DNA of 42,042 nt. Source: Pantoea brenneri (lineage in GTDB: Bacteria; Pseudomonadota; Gammaproteobacteria; Enterobacterales; Enterobacteriaceae). The notes below the pieces were generated by a model. The model ran no database searches. It had not been told where the DNA came from and worked only from the letters and a program-made list of their open reading frames with translations. Positions 1-9,835 of this stretch are shown here, in pieces. The DNA is taken from the NCBI GenBank assembly GCA_002095305.1, contig MIEI01000040.1, positions 1 to 42,042 on the forward strand. The letters are read 5' to 3'. Every line of letters starts with the position of its first letter. The stretch's first letter is position 1. The position numbers were made by a program, and so were the translations under genes.

Positions 1-22
1 GAACAACCGGACGCCGGGATTG

Positions 23-48
23 TTAAGGGGCGGGCGTCCGCCCCTTAA
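23..48. terminator. GC-rich perfect hairpin beyond mltC, terminator-like
   Basis: An 11-bp perfect stem (23-33 with 38-48) closes a 4-base loop. The stem ends in TTAA/TTAA but there is no long T-run on either side. It lies 3' of mltC, which points toward it, so it may end mltC transcription or mark the border with the unseen neighbour. Two more short dyads lie between it and mltC (91-105 and 151-165). No gene was recognised in bases 1-190. Confidence 0.4.
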
Positions 49-190
49 TACGTCCGCCTGCTCGGGCGATCTGAAACTCCCCACCGCCCGGCGGGCGAAA
101 CCCGCTCAGTGCATACCCGCTGCTAAGCGAACGAAACCTTCTCATAGCGCGTTCGCGCAGCGAACACTCCCCGCTTTAGCGCTGAGTCCA

Positions 191-1270
191 TCAGAACCCA
201 CGATAACTGCGCTGCGCAGTGCTCACCTTATACAGATAGCGACGTGACTCCGCCGAAGGATGCTGGCTGGTCAGGGTCTGGTAAACCTTGTTCGGTGACA
301 TGTTGTTGATTATCGAAAACGCGCGATCTTTATCACTGGAGAAGACCCGCAACACGCTGCCCGCGCCGCCATTGTAGGCGGTGATCACCGCATAACGGCG
401 TGATACCGGGTCCTGAATGCCGCCCAGATAACTGCGTTGCAGCAGCGACAGATAGGCAGTACCGGCATCAATATTATTCTCCGGATCCAGCAGATAGCTG
501 CGACTCGGTTTACCCCATTTCCCTTTCATGCGGAACACATCGACCCCAGCGGTATGCTGCACCACCTGCATCAGACCCAGCGCATCGGCGTGGCTGACGG
601 CGTAGGGGTTAAAGCTCGACTCGGTCTGCATGATTGCCAGAATCAGCGAGGCGTCGACGCCATACTGTTCCGACGCTTTGCGCACCATCGGCAGATATTT
701 GTGCGCACGTTTATCCAGATGGTTAGGCACCATCGGAATTGAGACCGAGTAGATCACATGCAGACCCGAGGTGCGGCGCTGCAATTTATTCTGAATCAGA
801 TAATCAGCAAAGGCTTCGGCACGACCCTGCCAGCGGATCGGCTGACCGGTATTGTCGAGCACCTGACCGTAAAGCAGCGGCTCTTTACTGATCACAATGT
901 CATTGGCGTCGGAATAGAGATCGACGTTGCCCGGATCTTCGCCAATCAAAAGGGTGGTCACAATCGCCTGGCGCAGGCTGGCCATCGGATCGGTGCCCGC
1001 GATGGTCTCAATCGTCAGCTTACCGCTTTCGAAGTTGATGTGGCTGCGGGTGTAATAGTTGTCGCTATATTTGACGTAGTCTTTCGGTCCGGCGATCAGG
1101 ACCTCATTAATACCCCAGATATTCTCAATGTTGTGGGCAAACTGACCCATCAGAATATCGAAACCGTTGGTGTCTTTTACCCAATCTTCATGAAACTGCT
1201 GTTTTTTTTGTCCGGAGCAGGAAACCAAAAGTGGTGCCATCACCAGCAGGGCGATCAATTTTTTATTCAT
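191..1270 (-). CDS. mltC: Membrane-bound lytic murein transglycosylase C
   Basis: This outer-membrane lipoprotein should cleave peptidoglycan between MurNAc and GlcNAc, forming 1,6-anhydro ends. The chosen ATG (1270) gives 359 residues, the family's usual length, with a lipoprotein signal ending in the lipobox LVSC (Cys18). An in-frame upstream start at 1306 would put 12 residues before the signal and is rejected. The C-terminal SLT domain has the catalytic ES motif (Glu217, in QTESSF), then GLMQV and AYNGGAG. An MltC-type N-terminal domain ([13 protein letters not shown]) precedes it. It is the last gene of the minus-strand run mutY-yggX-mltC, 54 bases after yggX. Identification is from close resemblance to the E. 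coli protein along its whole length. Confidence 0.96.
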   Translation of the reverse strand: MNKKLIALLVMAPLLVSCSGQKKQQFHEDWVKDTNGFDILMGQFAHNIENIWGINEVLIAGPKDYVKYSDNYYTRSHINFESGKLTIETIAGTDPMASLRQAIVTTLLIGEDPGNVDLYSDANDIVISKEPLLYGQVLDNTGQPIRWQGRAEAFADYLIQNKLQRRTSGLHVIYSVSIPMVPNHLDKRAHKYLPMVRKASEQYGVDASLILAIMQTESSFNPYAVSHADALGLMQVVQHTAGVDVFRMKGKWGKPSRSYLLDPENNIDAGTAYLSLLQRSYLGGIQDPVSRRYAVITAYNGGAGSVLRVFSSDKDRAFSIINNMSPNKVYQTLTSQHPSAESRRYLYKVSTAQRSYRGF

Positions 1271-1324
1271 TGGGAATGCATGCCTGACCTGGATAAAGAG
1301 CCTCAACGCTGAGGCCCAAACTGT

Positions 1325-1597
1325 TTACGCTTCTGGCGGTGTATAGCCTTCGATATGAACTTCTTTGCCTTCAAACAGGAAATTGATCATCTCCTTTTCC
1401 AGCACCTTGCGATCTTCCGGATTCATCATGTTGAGTTTTTTCTCATTGATCAGCATGGTCTGTTTCGCCATCCACTTCTGCCAGGCTTCTTTCGAAATCT
1501 CGTTGTAAATACGCTTACCCAGGTCACCAGGATAGAGCTGGAAATCCTGCCCTTCCGCGTCGCGTTGTAAAAAAGTACAAAAAATAGTGCGGCTCAT
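1325..1597 (-). CDS. yggX: Iron-trafficking / oxidative-damage protection protein YggX
   Basis: A cytosolic protein of 90 residues, the size of the E. coli and Salmonella protein. The family is linked to protection of Fe-S clusters and to Fe(II) trafficking. Cys7 is present in the conserved start MSRTIFC. Its ATG overlaps the mutY stop by one base (TAATG), so the two are probably translationally coupled. That pairing is conserved in enterics and fits the job, since MutY carries a 4Fe-4S cluster. No domain is missing. Confidence 0.95.
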   Translation of the reverse strand: MSRTIFCTFLQRDAEGQDFQLYPGDLGKRIYNEISKEAWQKWMAKQTMLINEKKLNMMNPEDRKVLEKEMINFLFEGKEVHIEGYTPPEA

Positions 1598-2679
1598 TAT
1601 TCTTCCTCATTGATCTCACAACTGTCTAAAGCCAGTTGTTGGGGATGGCGCAATTCGTGTAACAGGCGCTCAACGGGCGCGGCTAATCCCACAGATGGTG
1701 GCAGCGCTAAGTTATACCAGAGACCGCCCGCTTCATCCATCGCCGCCCCGACAGAAGGCCACGCCAGCCACATAGGCACAATGTCCAGATGGAAATGGCT
1801 GAAGGTATGACGAAAGGCGGTGAGCTGCTGCGGTCTGGCGTGGATACCGCGTGCTGCCAGCCAGTCATTCAGCGCCTCTTCACTGGTAAACTGCGGAAAG
1901 CAGAACAGGCCGCCCCACAATCCGACCGGCGGACGCTGTTCCAGCCAGACCTGCTCACCATGCTGCATCATCAAAAACCAGCCGCTGCGCTCCGGTAACA
2001 CCTGCTTCGGTTTTTTACCGGGATAGCTGGCCCAGCTGTTATGAGCATAGGCTTCGCAGCCGCTGTTCAGCGGACAGATATCGCATTTCGGTTTCGAGCG
2101 GGTGCAGACTATCGCCCCCAAATCCATCATCGCCTGATTAAACTGGCTGACGCCCTCGGCGGGGGTAACGGTTTCGCTGATCTGCCATAAGCGTTTCTCT
2201 ACCTCTTTTTTACCCGGCCAGCCGCCGACGGCGTAACACCGCGCCAGCACGCGTTTCACGTTGCCGTCGAGAATCGGGAAGTGCTGACCCAGCGATAACG
2301 ACAGGATCGCGCCAGCAGTAGATCGACCCACGCCGGGCAGGGCGGCGACGTCATCGAAATTACGCGGGAACTCGCCCTGATGGACCTCAACAATCTGCTT
2401 TGCCGCCTTATGCAGATTACGCGCCCTGGCGTAATAGCCGAGGCCAGTCCATAAATGCAGCACTTCATCCAGCGGTGCAGCCGCCAGATCGCCAACCGTG
2501 GGGAAGCGCGCCATAAAGCGTTCGAAATAGGGAATAACCGTGGCAACCTGGGTTTGCTGTAACATCACTTCGGACAGCCACACCTTATAAGGCGTCTTTT
2601 CCAGCTGCCAGGGCAGGGTTTTGCGGCCAAAGCGCTGATACCAGTCCAGCACTTGTTGCGCGAACTGCGGCGCTTGCAT
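1597..2679 (-). CDS. mutY: A/G-specific adenine DNA glycosylase MutY
   Basis: MutY removes adenine mispaired with 8-oxoguanine, preventing G:C to T:A changes. With the ATG at 2679 the protein has 360 residues and starts MQAPQF like its relatives. The open frame continues upstream to 2766, but that extension has no family counterpart. Visible features are catalytic Glu37 in [10 protein letters not shown], the helix-hairpin-helix [11 protein letters not shown] followed by the ILDGNVKR aspartate, and the 4Fe-4S ligands in the pattern C-x6-C-x2-C-x5-C. A Nudix-like C-terminal domain that reads 8-oxoG follows. A second ATG lies immediately upstream (2682). The gene is divergent from trmB and its stop overlaps yggX. 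Confidence 0.96.
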   Translation of the reverse strand: MQAPQFAQQVLDWYQRFGRKTLPWQLEKTPYKVWLSEVMLQQTQVATVIPYFERFMARFPTVGDLAAAPLDEVLHLWTGLGYYARARNLHKAAKQIVEVHQGEFPRNFDDVAALPGVGRSTAGAILSLSLGQHFPILDGNVKRVLARCYAVGGWPGKKEVEKRLWQISETVTPAEGVSQFNQAMMDLGAIVCTRSKPKCDICPLNSGCEAYAHNSWASYPGKKPKQVLPERSGWFLMMQHGEQVWLEQRPPVGLWGGLFCFPQFTSEEALNDWLAARGIHARPQQLTAFRHTFSHFHLDIVPMWLAWPSVGAAMDEAGGLWYNLALPPSVGLAAPVERLLHELRHPQQLALDSCEINEEE

Positions 2680-2836
2680 CATAAGAAGGAAATTTTCCGT
2701 GTTTACTCTACACTCAGGCAGGAATTCCAGCACATGCGCACCTGGGTGTAAACCGGAAGATTGCAAAGGCTTGCTTCTGCTTATGAACTTTGCATAATGC
2801 CCGTTTCCCAGAACAGGCTAACCAGCAGGCTTCGAC

Positions 2837-3556
2837 ATGATTAATGACGTCATCACCCCAGAATTTGATGAGAACGGGCGGCCATTGCGCCGGATCCGCA
2901 GTTTTGTACGCCGGCAGGGCCGCTTAACCAAAGGGCAGCAGCAGGCCGTTGACACATACTGGCCGGAGATGGGGGTGGAATATCAGCCGGAGCCGATCGA
3001 TCTGCCCCAGCTGTTTGGCCGTGACGCGCCGGTCACGCTGGAAATCGGCTTTGGCATGGGCGCCTCGCTAGTCACCATGGCGCAAAATACGCCACAGCAG
3101 AATTTCCTCGGCATTGAAGTACACCTGCCGGGCGTCGGTGCCTGTCTGGCTTCGGCGAAAGAAGCGGGCGTCGACAACCTGCGCGTGATGTGTCACGACG
3201 CGGTGGAAGTGCTGGAGAAAATGATCCCGGACAACTCGCTGCGTATGGTCCAGCTGTTCTTCCCGGATCCGTGGCATAAAGCCCGTCACAACAAACGCCG
3301 TATCGTGCAGGTCCCGTTTGCCGAGCTGGTGATGCGCAAGCTGAAGCTGGGCGGCGTATTCCACATGGCAACCGACTGGGAAGCCTACGCGGAACATATG
3401 CTTGAAGTGATGAACAGCATTGATGGTTTCCGCAATCAGTCAGAACAGCAGAATTACGTGCCGCGTCCCGAGACGCGTCCACTGACCAAGTTTGAGCAGC
3501 GCGGGCAGCGTTTAGGCCATGGCGTATGGGATTTAATGTTTGAGAGGGTGAAATAA
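2837..3556 (+). CDS. trmB: tRNA (guanine-N7)-methyltransferase TrmB
   Basis: TrmB uses S-adenosylmethionine to methylate G46 in the variable loop of tRNAs. The product has 239 residues, the usual enteric length. The SAM-binding loop [10 protein letters not shown] and the [15 protein letters not shown] signature of the TrmB family are intact, as is the C-terminal [12 protein letters not shown] motif. It is divergent from mutY, with 157 bases between the starts. Its stop overlaps the yggL start by one base (TAATG), indicating coupled translation. Confidence 0.96.
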   Translation: MINDVITPEFDENGRPLRRIRSFVRRQGRLTKGQQQAVDTYWPEMGVEYQPEPIDLPQLFGRDAPVTLEIGFGMGASLVTMAQNTPQQNFLGIEVHLPGVGACLASAKEAGVDNLRVMCHDAVEVLEKMIPDNSLRMVQLFFPDPWHKARHNKRRIVQVPFAELVMRKLKLGGVFHMATDWEAYAEHMLEVMNSIDGFRNQSEQQNYVPRPETRPLTKFEQRGQRLGHGVWDLMFERVK

Positions 3557-3882
3557 TGGCCACACAACGCAGCCGCCGTTTACGTAAAAAACTGCACATT
3601 GATGAGTTTCAGGAACTGGGTTTCTCCGTCGCCTGGCGTTTCCCGGAAGGTACCAGCGAAAGCGAGATCGATGAGACGCTGAATCAGTTCATTGATGAAG
3701 CGATCGATCCTAACGGTCTGGCCTTTGATGGCAGCGGTTATCTGGTGTGGGAAGGTCTGATCTGCCTGCAGAAAACCGGCAAATGCACCGATGAGCATCG
3801 CGAACGGGTGCGTAAATGGCTGGAAGAGCGCAAGCTGCAGGACGTGCAGGTGACTGAACTGTTTGATGTCTGGTGGGACTAA
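3556..3882 (+). CDS. yggL: YggL family protein (DUF469)
   Basis: A 108-residue cytosolic protein that matches enteric YggL throughout, beginning [14 protein letters not shown] and ending LFDVWWD. The basic N-terminus would suit RNA or ribosome contact; the family has been reported to associate with the 50S subunit, but the function is not settled. It is coupled to trmB by a one-base overlap. The next gene, yggN, starts 106 bases later. Confidence 0.93.
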   Translation: MATQRSRRLRKKLHIDEFQELGFSVAWRFPEGTSESEIDETLNQFIDEAIDPNGLAFDGSGYLVWEGLICLQKTGKCTDEHRERVRKWLEERKLQDVQVTELFDVWWD

Positions 3883-3988
3883 GTAACACGACGCCGGGCA
3901 GGCTGACGCGGGATGGAGAGATGATCTATCACGACGAGGCCGCCTGGCCCTTCAGGATCCGGTTCAGACAGAAGGTGAGGGAGATTCA

Positions 3989-4705
3989 ATGATGCGTAAA
4001 GCGCTTCTTGCTGTGCTGCTGGTGGCAGCGACTCAGGCCCAGGCTGCCTATGAATGCAGCGTTAAGCCACAGGATGATGTGGTGATCACGCCGCAAAGCG
4101 TGCAGGTGGTCGGGACCAACGGCAATCTGCAAATCAGCCCACAGGGCGACGTGCAGTTCAACGGCCAGAAAGTGTCACTGGATACCGCCGATCGTCAGAA
4201 AGCGATCGACTACCAGAGCGCATTGCGGCGCGATCTGCCGTGGATTGACAGCGGGGCGACTTCGCGGCTGGAAAAAGGGCGTGCAGCGCTGGATCGGGTG
4301 ATTGTTGAGAAGCTGGGCGAGAACAGTAATGTGCGTAATCGCCTGACCACCCTGAACGGCCAGCTGAAACAGCAGATGAACCGCATCATCGAACACCGGC
4401 CGGATGGCCTGGCCTTCCATCATCAGGCGATCGACAAAGTGCGTGCCGATGGCGAACAGTTGGTGCAGTCAACGCTCGGTGGCGTGATGCAGGACAGTCT
4501 GAACGAGATGGGCAGTCAGCAGGCCAGCGGCGGCAGTAATCCGTTGCAGGCCATCATGGGTAATCTGGGTGGTTTACAGCAGTCTATTCAGGCGGAATGG
4601 AGCAAGCAGGAGCAGGATTTCCAGAACTTCGGTCACGAAGTCTGTAATCGCGTCATTTCGTTAGAAGATCAGCGCAAAGGTTTGGTTGCCGGTCTGAATA
4701 AATAA
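3989..4705 (+). CDS. yggN: YggN family periplasmic protein (DUF2884)
   Basis: A protein of 238 residues with an N-terminal signal peptide (MMRKALLAVLLVAATQAQA, cut probably before AYECSV). It is likely periplasmic and of unknown role. Resemblance to E. coli YggN runs throughout, including QLKQQMNRIIEHR and the C-terminal SLEDQRKGLV. The start is ATGATG, so the second ATG at 3992 is an equal alternative. A good ribosome site (GAGGGAGA) precedes it. A candidate 23-codon ORF (3921-3992) ends across this start codon as ATGA. In E. coli ansB and yggM follow; here hemW follows directly in convergent orientation. Confidence 0.92.
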   Translation: MMRKALLAVLLVAATQAQAAYECSVKPQDDVVITPQSVQVVGTNGNLQISPQGDVQFNGQKVSLDTADRQKAIDYQSALRRDLPWIDSGATSRLEKGRAALDRVIVEKLGENSNVRNRLTTLNGQLKQQMNRIIEHRPDGLAFHHQAIDKVRADGEQLVQSTLGGVMQDSLNEMGSQQASGGSNPLQAIMGNLGGLQQSIQAEWSKQEQDFQNFGHEVCNRVISLEDQRKGLVAGLNK

Positions 4706-4707
4706 AC

Positions 4708-4737
4708 CTGTGCCTCAGCCCGCGGACTGAGGCACAG
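4708..4737. terminator. Bidirectional terminator between yggN and hemW
   Basis: An 11-bp perfect stem (CTGTGCCTCAG, 4708-4718, with 4727-4737) closes an 8-base loop. It sits in the short gap between two convergent genes. The minus-strand exit reads into a T-rich stretch (TTTATTTATT). The plus exit is weaker (TTGTTA). Confidence 0.75.
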
Positions 4738-4740
4738 TTG

Positions 4741-5880
4741 TTACTCTTCTGGCAAAAACAGCTCTAACAGCGAATTCAGGAACAATTTCCCTTTCTCACT
4801 GATCTGCCACTGATCAGCGGTTTCCACCACATAACCTGCCGCAATTGCCGCATCCATCTGCGGACGAATCACCTGTTCCGCTAAACCGGTATAACTGACA
4901 AATTCACTGCGCGGCGCGGCTTCCAGCAGCCGGAAGCGGTTCATGAAGTATTCGAACGGTTTGTCGATATCGGCGACGTCGTACTGTTTCTCGCGATAAT
5001 TGCCCTGCATAAAGCCACGCGGATGACGGGTCTTCACCGTGCGGACGATGCGGCCGTCGGGCTGAGTCAGCTTGCCGTGCGCACCGCAACCAATGCCGAG
5101 ATAGTCCCCGAAGCGCCAGTAGTTGAGGTTATGTTCACAGCGGTAACCCGGTTTGGCGTAGGCGGAGGTTTCATACTGCTGATAACCGGCGGCGCTCAGC
5201 AGTTGGTGACCCTGCTCATAAATATCCCACAGCGCATCATCATCCGGCAGTACCGGCGGCCGTGAACCAAACAGGGTGTTGGGTTCGATGGTCAGCTGAT
5301 ACCAGGAGAGATGCGGCGGATTAAGCGCGATCGCCTGACGCAGATCGTCGAGCGCTTCGTCCAGCGACTGATCGGGCAGGCCGTGCATCAGGTCGAGGTT
5401 AAAGCTGCGTAAGGCTAATCCCTGCGCCAGCTTAGCGGCACGCTTCGCCTCGTCCGGACCGTGAATACGCCCCAACCGCTGCAGTTTTTGCGGACTGAAA
5501 CTCTGCACGCCAATTGAGATCCGGTTGATGCCGGCCCGCTGATAGGCGCTGAAGCGATCGGCTTCAACGGTGCCGGGATTGGCCTCCATGGTGACTTCCG
5601 CGTCTGGTGCCAGCGCCAGACGCGAACGTACGCCATCCATCAGCAGCTGCATCGCACTGCCGCTCAGCAGGCTGGGCGTCCCGCCGCCGATGAAAATGGT
5701 GCGTACTTCACGGTCAGCGATCAGCGGTAAATCCTGCTCCAGATCGCGCAGCAGGTGCTGCACATACTCAACGTGCGGCACCTCATCTTTCAGCGCGTGG
5801 GAGTTAAAATCACAGTAGGGACATTTCTGTACGCACCACGGAATGTGGATATACAGACTTAACGGCGGCAGATTAGGCAT
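4741..5880 (-). CDS. hemW: Heme chaperone HemW (radical SAM, coproporphyrinogen oxidase-like)
   Basis: The 379-residue product carries the radical-SAM cluster motif C-x3-C-x2-C at Cys16, Cys20 and Cys23. The HNLNYW segment and the C-terminal winged-helix HemW domain are also present. HemW proteins resemble oxygen-independent coproporphyrinogen III oxidase (HemN) but are known as heme-binding chaperones that deliver heme, for example to respiratory enzymes. Close resemblance to E. coli HemW favours this over HemN. The start overlaps the end of rdgB by 8 bases, so it is the last gene of yggS-yggT-rdgB-hemW. Confidence 0.95.
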   Translation of the reverse strand: MPNLPPLSLYIHIPWCVQKCPYCDFNSHALKDEVPHVEYVQHLLRDLEQDLPLIADREVRTIFIGGGTPSLLSGSAMQLLMDGVRSRLALAPDAEVTMEANPGTVEADRFSAYQRAGINRISIGVQSFSPQKLQRLGRIHGPDEAKRAAKLAQGLALRSFNLDLMHGLPDQSLDEALDDLRQAIALNPPHLSWYQLTIEPNTLFGSRPPVLPDDDALWDIYEQGHQLLSAAGYQQYETSAYAKPGYRCEHNLNYWRFGDYLGIGCGAHGKLTQPDGRIVRTVKTRHPRGFMQGNYREKQYDVADIDKPFEYFMNRFRLLEAAPRSEFVSYTGLAEQVIRPQMDAAIAAGYVVETADQWQISEKGKLFLNSLLELFLPEE

Positions 5881-6466
5881 TACGCATCGCTTCCAGCAAC
5901 AGCGTCAATGCTTTACCCCGGTGAGAAACTTCACCTTTTTCCGCTTTGCTCAGTTCGGCTGCGGTTTTACCCAGCGCCGGAACGTAGAAAATCGGGTCAT
6001 AACCAAAGCCACCTGCGCCGGCCGCCGCACGGGTGATCTCACCCTGCCAGCTGCCGTGGAACACCAGTGGCGTCGGATCGTCGGCGTGACGCAGATAGAC
6101 CAGCACGCAGTGGAACTGCGCCTGACGCTGGCCGTCTGGCACGTTTTCCAGCGCCTGCAGCAGCTTCTCCAGGTTCTGCTGATCGCTGGCCTCTTCACCG
6201 GCGTAACGCGCAGAGTAGATACCCGGCGCGCCGCCCAGCGCATCCACCGCCAGGCCGGAATCATCAGCGATCGCCGGTAAACCAGTGATCTGCGCCGCGT
6301 GACGTGCTTTGAGAAGGGCATTCTCAATAAAAGTCAGGCCGGTTTCTTCAGCCGATTCCACCCCGAGCTCGGTCTGGGCGACGATATCCAGGCCGAAGGC
6401 GGAGAGCAGATCCGCCAGTTCACGCACTTTGCCGGGATTGCCGGTTGCGAGGACAACTTTTTGCAT
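5873..6466 (-). CDS. rdgB: dITP/XTP pyrophosphatase RdgB (non-canonical purine NTPase)
   Basis: RdgB hydrolyses dITP, ITP and XTP to monophosphates, keeping deaminated purines out of nucleic acids. The chosen ATG at 6466 gives 197 residues starting [13 protein letters not shown], the family's normal N-terminus and phosphate-binding start. An ATG at 6487, directly abutting the yggT stop, would add seven residues and cannot be excluded. Further motifs are [22 protein letters not shown] and GGFGYDPIF. It sits between yggT and hemW, overlapping the latter. Confidence 0.95.
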   Translation of the reverse strand: MQKVVLATGNPGKVRELADLLSAFGLDIVAQTELGVESAEETGLTFIENALLKARHAAQITGLPAIADDSGLAVDALGGAPGIYSARYAGEEASDQQNLEKLLQALENVPDGQRQAQFHCVLVYLRHADDPTPLVFHGSWQGEITRAAAGAGGFGYDPIFYVPALGKTAAELSKAEKGEVSHRGKALTLLLEAMRNA

Positions 6467-6487
6467 AACAGTTCCAGTTTGGTTCAT

Positions 6488-7042
6488 TTACAGCAGATAC
6501 CAGAGACCCGGGAACAGGTCCATGCCGAGGAAATTCAGGGCATACAGTACCAGGATGACGATCATGGCGGAGAAATCGATGCCGCCCATCGCCGGCAGCA
6601 CGCGGCGAATCGGTGCCATCAGCGGTTCGGTCAGCTGGATCAGCACATAATCAATCGGGCCGCGACCCTGACTGATCCAGCTCATCAGTGAACGGATAAT
6701 GATGACCCAGAACACCAGATAGCCGGCGGATTTAACCAGCGACAACAAGCCGACCAGCAGGTTGGTCGGATCGACCGAGAACACCCCGACCTGAATCAGC
6801 AACAGAATCGGATATTTCAGCGTCGTCAGGACAAACGCCAGCAGCAGCGAGGCGGTATCGATCGGACCCAGCGCCGGCAGCACGCGACGCAGCGGCTTGA
6901 CGATCGGCTGTGTCACTTTCACCACGAACTGTGCCAGCGGGTTATAAAAATCGCAGCGGGACCACTGCATCCAGATGCGTAACAGCAGCACCATGACGTA
7001 GAGATCGATCAGCGTTTTTACTAAAAACGTCATTGTTAACAT
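6488..7042 (-). CDS. yggT: YggT family inner-membrane protein
   Basis: A 184-residue integral membrane protein built from two similar halves, each with a hydrophobic segment and a repeated motif (QPIVKPLRRVLPALGPID and EPLMAPIRRVLPAMGGID). That duplication is typical of bacterial YggT proteins. About four to five membrane segments are visible. The role is not firmly known; relatives are tied to osmotic tolerance and, in plastids, to membrane organisation. It starts 12 bases after yggS, an operon arrangement widely conserved. Confidence 0.92.
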   Translation of the reverse strand: MLTMTFLVKTLIDLYVMVLLLRIWMQWSRCDFYNPLAQFVVKVTQPIVKPLRRVLPALGPIDTASLLLAFVLTTLKYPILLLIQVGVFSVDPTNLLVGLLSLVKSAGYLVFWVIIIRSLMSWISQGRGPIDYVLIQLTEPLMAPIRRVLPAMGGIDFSAMIVILVLYALNFLGMDLFPGLWYLL

Positions 7043-7054
7043 GAAGTTCCTCTA

Positions 7055-7762
7055 TTATTGTTGTGAATTGCGCGCATAATCGCGTGCGCCAAAAATGGCG
7101 GTGCCGATGCGCACCATCGTACTGCCTGCGGCGATTGCCGCCTCCATGTCATCGCTCATTCCCAGCGAGAGCGTGTCGATAGCCGGATAGTCCTGCTGCA
7201 ACTGCCGGAAGGCCTCAGCCATCTGCTGGCACACCGCCAGTTGCCGGTCATAGTCACTTTCCGCTGCCGGTATCGCCATTAGTCCGCGCAGGCGCAACTG
7301 CGGCAGCGCAGCGATTTGCTGTGCCAGCCCGGAAACGGCATCCAGCATGATGCCAGATTTGCTGTTCTCGTCACTGATATTTACCTGAATTAACACATTA
7401 AGCGGCGGCAGCGTCACCGGACGCTGATCGTTGAGCCGCTGTGCAATGCGCTGACGGTCAATGGTGTGACACCAGGCAAAGTTTTCCGCGACCAGACGAC
7501 TCTTGTTCGACTGCAGCGGGCCGATGAAGTGCCACTCCAGCTGAGGATGTGCGGTCAGTGCCTGAACCTTTTCAACCCCTTCCTGAACGTAATTTTCGCC
7601 AAAGGCGATCTGACCGGCAGCGGCAGCTTCTTCGACTGCGCTCGCAGGTTTGGTTTTACTGACTGCAAGCAGCGTAATTTCTTCTGGTGCGCGGCCGCAA
7701 CGCGCGGCGGCGGCGGCGATTCGCTGCCGCACTTGCTGTAGGTTGTGCTGGATTGAGGTCAT
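7055..7762 (-). CDS. yggS: PLP homeostasis protein YggS (PLPBP family)
   Basis: A 235-residue pyridoxal-phosphate-binding protein of the alanine-racemase-like TIM-barrel fold, without known catalysis. The PLP lysine is Lys36 in LLAVSKTKP. GENYVQE, WHFIGPLQ, LSLGMSDD and VRIGTAIFG are all conserved. The family buffers free PLP and affects amino-acid metabolism. Its start is only 14 bases from the divergent yggR start, so its promoter must lie inside or across yggR. Confidence 0.95.
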   Translation of the reverse strand: MTSIQHNLQQVRQRIAAAAARCGRAPEEITLLAVSKTKPASAVEEAAAAGQIAFGENYVQEGVEKVQALTAHPQLEWHFIGPLQSNKSRLVAENFAWCHTIDRQRIAQRLNDQRPVTLPPLNVLIQVNISDENSKSGIMLDAVSGLAQQIAALPQLRLRGLMAIPAAESDYDRQLAVCQQMAEAFRQLQQDYPAIDTLSLGMSDDMEAAIAAGSTMVRIGTAIFGARDYARNSQQ

Positions 7763-7776
7763 AGTCAGGAGAAATT

Positions 7777-8772
7777 ATGAATCTGGATGAAATGGTGGAG
7801 CTTAGTGTAAAGCATAATGCCGCCGATCTGCACCTTTGCAGCGGACATTTGCCCTACTGGCGACGTCAGGGAAAGCTGGAGACGATGCCGCAGCAGGCCA
7901 GGCTGTCGGCCGCGTGGATGGCGCAGTTTATTGACCACCGGCTCGATGACCCGCAGCGCCAGCAGCTGGAGCGCGACCGGCAGCTCGATTTTGCCCTGAC
8001 GCTGTCAAACGGGCAGCGAATTCGTGCCAGCCTGTTTATGCAGCGTAACGGCCTGTCACTGGCGCTACGCATCATTGCCGCGCAGTGCCCGACGCTGGAA
8101 AGCCTGCGGCTGCCGCCGATAGTGCCGGCGTTGCTGGAGCAGCGCGATGGGTTGATCCTGATCACCGGCGCGACCGGCAGCGGCAAATCAACCACGCTGG
8201 CGGCGCTGGTAGATGCGCTGAACCGCCAGCAGGCGCGCCATATTATTACGCTGGAAGATCCGATTGAGTTTATCCATCACAGCCAGCAGTCACTGATTCA
8301 GCAGCGCGAAATAGGGCTGCACTGCAGCTCTTTCAGCCTCGGGGTCAAAGCAGCGCTGCGGGAAGATCCTGATGTGATTCTGCTGGGCGAACTGCGCGAC
8401 AGCGAAACCATCCGTCAGGCGCTAACCGCGGCAGAAACCGGTCATCTGGTGCTGGCGACGCTGCACACCCGCGGCGCGGCACAGGCGGTCGATCGGCTGG
8501 TCGATGTGTTTCCGGCAGAAGAGAAACCGCTGGTGCGCAGCCAGCTGGCGGGCAGCCTGAAAGCGGTGATTGCCCAGCGGCTGGTGCCGTCGACCGATGA
8601 GAAACGCATCGGCCTGTTTGAGGTGCTGGTGGCGACGCCCGCCATCGCTAACCTGATCCGTGAAGGCAAGATGCACCAGATCCCGGCGCTGTTGCAGACC
8701 GGCGCACAGGCCGGTATGCAGACCTTTGAGCAGAGCCGGCTGGCCCGCCAGGCAGAAGGGTGGCTTCAGTAA
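7777..8772 (+). CDS. yggR: PilT-like twitching/secretion ATPase YggR
   Basis: A 331-residue cytosolic ATPase of the type IV pilus retraction (PilT) family. Visible motifs are Walker [10 protein letters not shown] (131-139), the Asp box LEDPIEF (from 159), Walker [11 protein letters not shown] (199-208) and the His box ATLHT (227-231). An N-terminal PilT-type domain (DLHLCSG) precedes them. A strong ribosome site (AGGAGA) lies just ahead. No other pilus gene lies in the window, as with the orphan E. coli yggR, so whether it drives a pilus is unknown. Its 3' end overlaps convergent ruvX by seven bases. Confidence 0.93.
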   Translation: MNLDEMVELSVKHNAADLHLCSGHLPYWRRQGKLETMPQQARLSAAWMAQFIDHRLDDPQRQQLERDRQLDFALTLSNGQRIRASLFMQRNGLSLALRIIAAQCPTLESLRLPPIVPALLEQRDGLILITGATGSGKSTTLAALVDALNRQQARHIITLEDPIEFIHHSQQSLIQQREIGLHCSSFSLGVKAALREDPDVILLGELRDSETIRQALTAAETGHLVLATLHTRGAAQAVDRLVDVFPAEEKPLVRSQLAGSLKAVIAQRLVPSTDEKRIGLFEVLVATPAIANLIREGKMHQIPALLQTGAQAGMQTFEQSRLARQAEGWLQ

Positions 8773-9185
8773 TGGTTCTCGAACCAGTCCTGCAGAATGA
8801 TGGCGGCAGATTGTGAGTCGACCGAACCTTTGTTTAACGCGCGATAGCCGCCGCGTTCGAACAGTCCGGCCCGCGCTTCGACCGTGCTGAGACGCTCATC
8901 CTGCAGCTCGACCTGGATACCGAAGCGGCCGTGCAACCGGTTAGCGAATTTGCGTGCCCTGGCAGTCAGCGGCTGCTCGGTGCCATCCATATTCAGCGGT
9001 AAACCCACTACCACAAAATCGGGTTGCCACTCTTTCAGCAGCTTTTCGATTTGCAGCCAGTCCGGCACGCCGTCCTGCGCCTTGAGGGCCGTCAGCGGAC
9101 GAGCGGTACCGGTCAGTTGCTGACCTACCGCGACACCAATACTTTTGGTGCCGAAGTCGAAACCTAACAGAGTTTGTGTTGACAT
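8766..9185 (-). CDS. ruvX: Putative Holliday junction resolvase / pre-16S rRNA nuclease YqgF
   Basis: A 139-residue RNase H-fold nuclease. The first acidic motif [13 protein letters not shown] (Asp10), the middle [12 protein letters not shown] motif and the C-terminal [12 protein letters not shown] segment are all present. The family was predicted to resolve Holliday junctions, and E. coli YqgF was shown to act in 5' maturation of 16S rRNA. The start overlaps the yqgE stop by one base, and the pair is conserved widely. Confidence 0.94.
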   Translation of the reverse strand: MSTQTLLGFDFGTKSIGVAVGQQLTGTARPLTALKAQDGVPDWLQIEKLLKEWQPDFVVVGLPLNMDGTEQPLTARARKFANRLHGRFGIQVELQDERLSTVEARAGLFERGGYRALNKGSVDSQSAAIILQDWFENHY

Positions 9186-9748
9186 CAGGCGTGTCCGGCG
9201 TCGCTGGCCATGTTGTGAATATCGACGCCAATACTGCGCGCCGCTTCGCGCCAGCGCTCTGAAATCGGCGTCTGGAACAGAATGTTGCTGTTGGCCGGCG
9301 TGGTCAGCCAGGCATTTTCCATCAGCTCATTCTCCAGCTGATCTTTTTCCCAGGCGCAGTAACCCAGCGCCACCAGCACGTTGCTCGGCTGAGAGGCGGT
9401 GCCAATCGACTCCAGTACGTCGCGGGAGGTAGTGATCACCGTATTGTCTGAAATACGGATGCTGGAGGTAAACGTGCGTTGAGCCGAATGCAGGATAAAG
9501 CCGCGATCTTCCGCCAGCGGGCCACCGGTAAATACCGGCTTATCCAGTTTGATCGTTGGATCGCGATCCTCGGCAGAGATTTTGAGCTTCTTCAGAATGC
9601 CTTCAACCGTCAGATTTTCCATCGGTTTGTTGATGATCAGACCCATTGCGCCTTCTTCGTTATGTTCGCAGAGATAGACCACGGAACGTTTGAAGAAAGG
9701 GTCCTGCAGTGAAGGCATGGCAATCAAAAAGTGATGCTGTAAATTCAT
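9185..9748 (-). CDS. yqgE: UPF0301 / AlgH family protein YqgE
   Basis: A 187-residue protein of unresolved function in the YqgE/AlgH family. The start at 9748 gives [14 protein letters not shown], the conserved family N-terminus. The longer frame to 9781 adds 11 residues without counterpart. Conserved stretches are [23 protein letters not shown] and [14 protein letters not shown]. It lies 87 bases after gshB and overlaps ruvX, so gshB-yqgE-ruvX is probably one transcript. Confidence 0.93.
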   Translation of the reverse strand: MNLQHHFLIAMPSLQDPFFKRSVVYLCEHNEEGAMGLIINKPMENLTVEGILKKLKISAEDRDPTIKLDKPVFTGGPLAEDRGFILHSAQRTFTSSIRISDNTVITTSRDVLESIGTASQPSNVLVALGYCAWEKDQLENELMENAWLTTPANSNILFQTPISERWREAARSIGVDIHNMASDAGHA

Positions 9749-9835
9749 TCTCACACGATGTACCAAAAAAATAACCGGCACGCGACGGCCGCACCGGTAT
9801 TGGGTTGATCTCGGAGCATGGCCCCGGCGTCATGC

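Noticed and set aside
20..247. 75-codon ORF at the left edge
   Set aside because: It runs across hairpins into the 3' end of mltC antisense, with no resemblance to a known protein.
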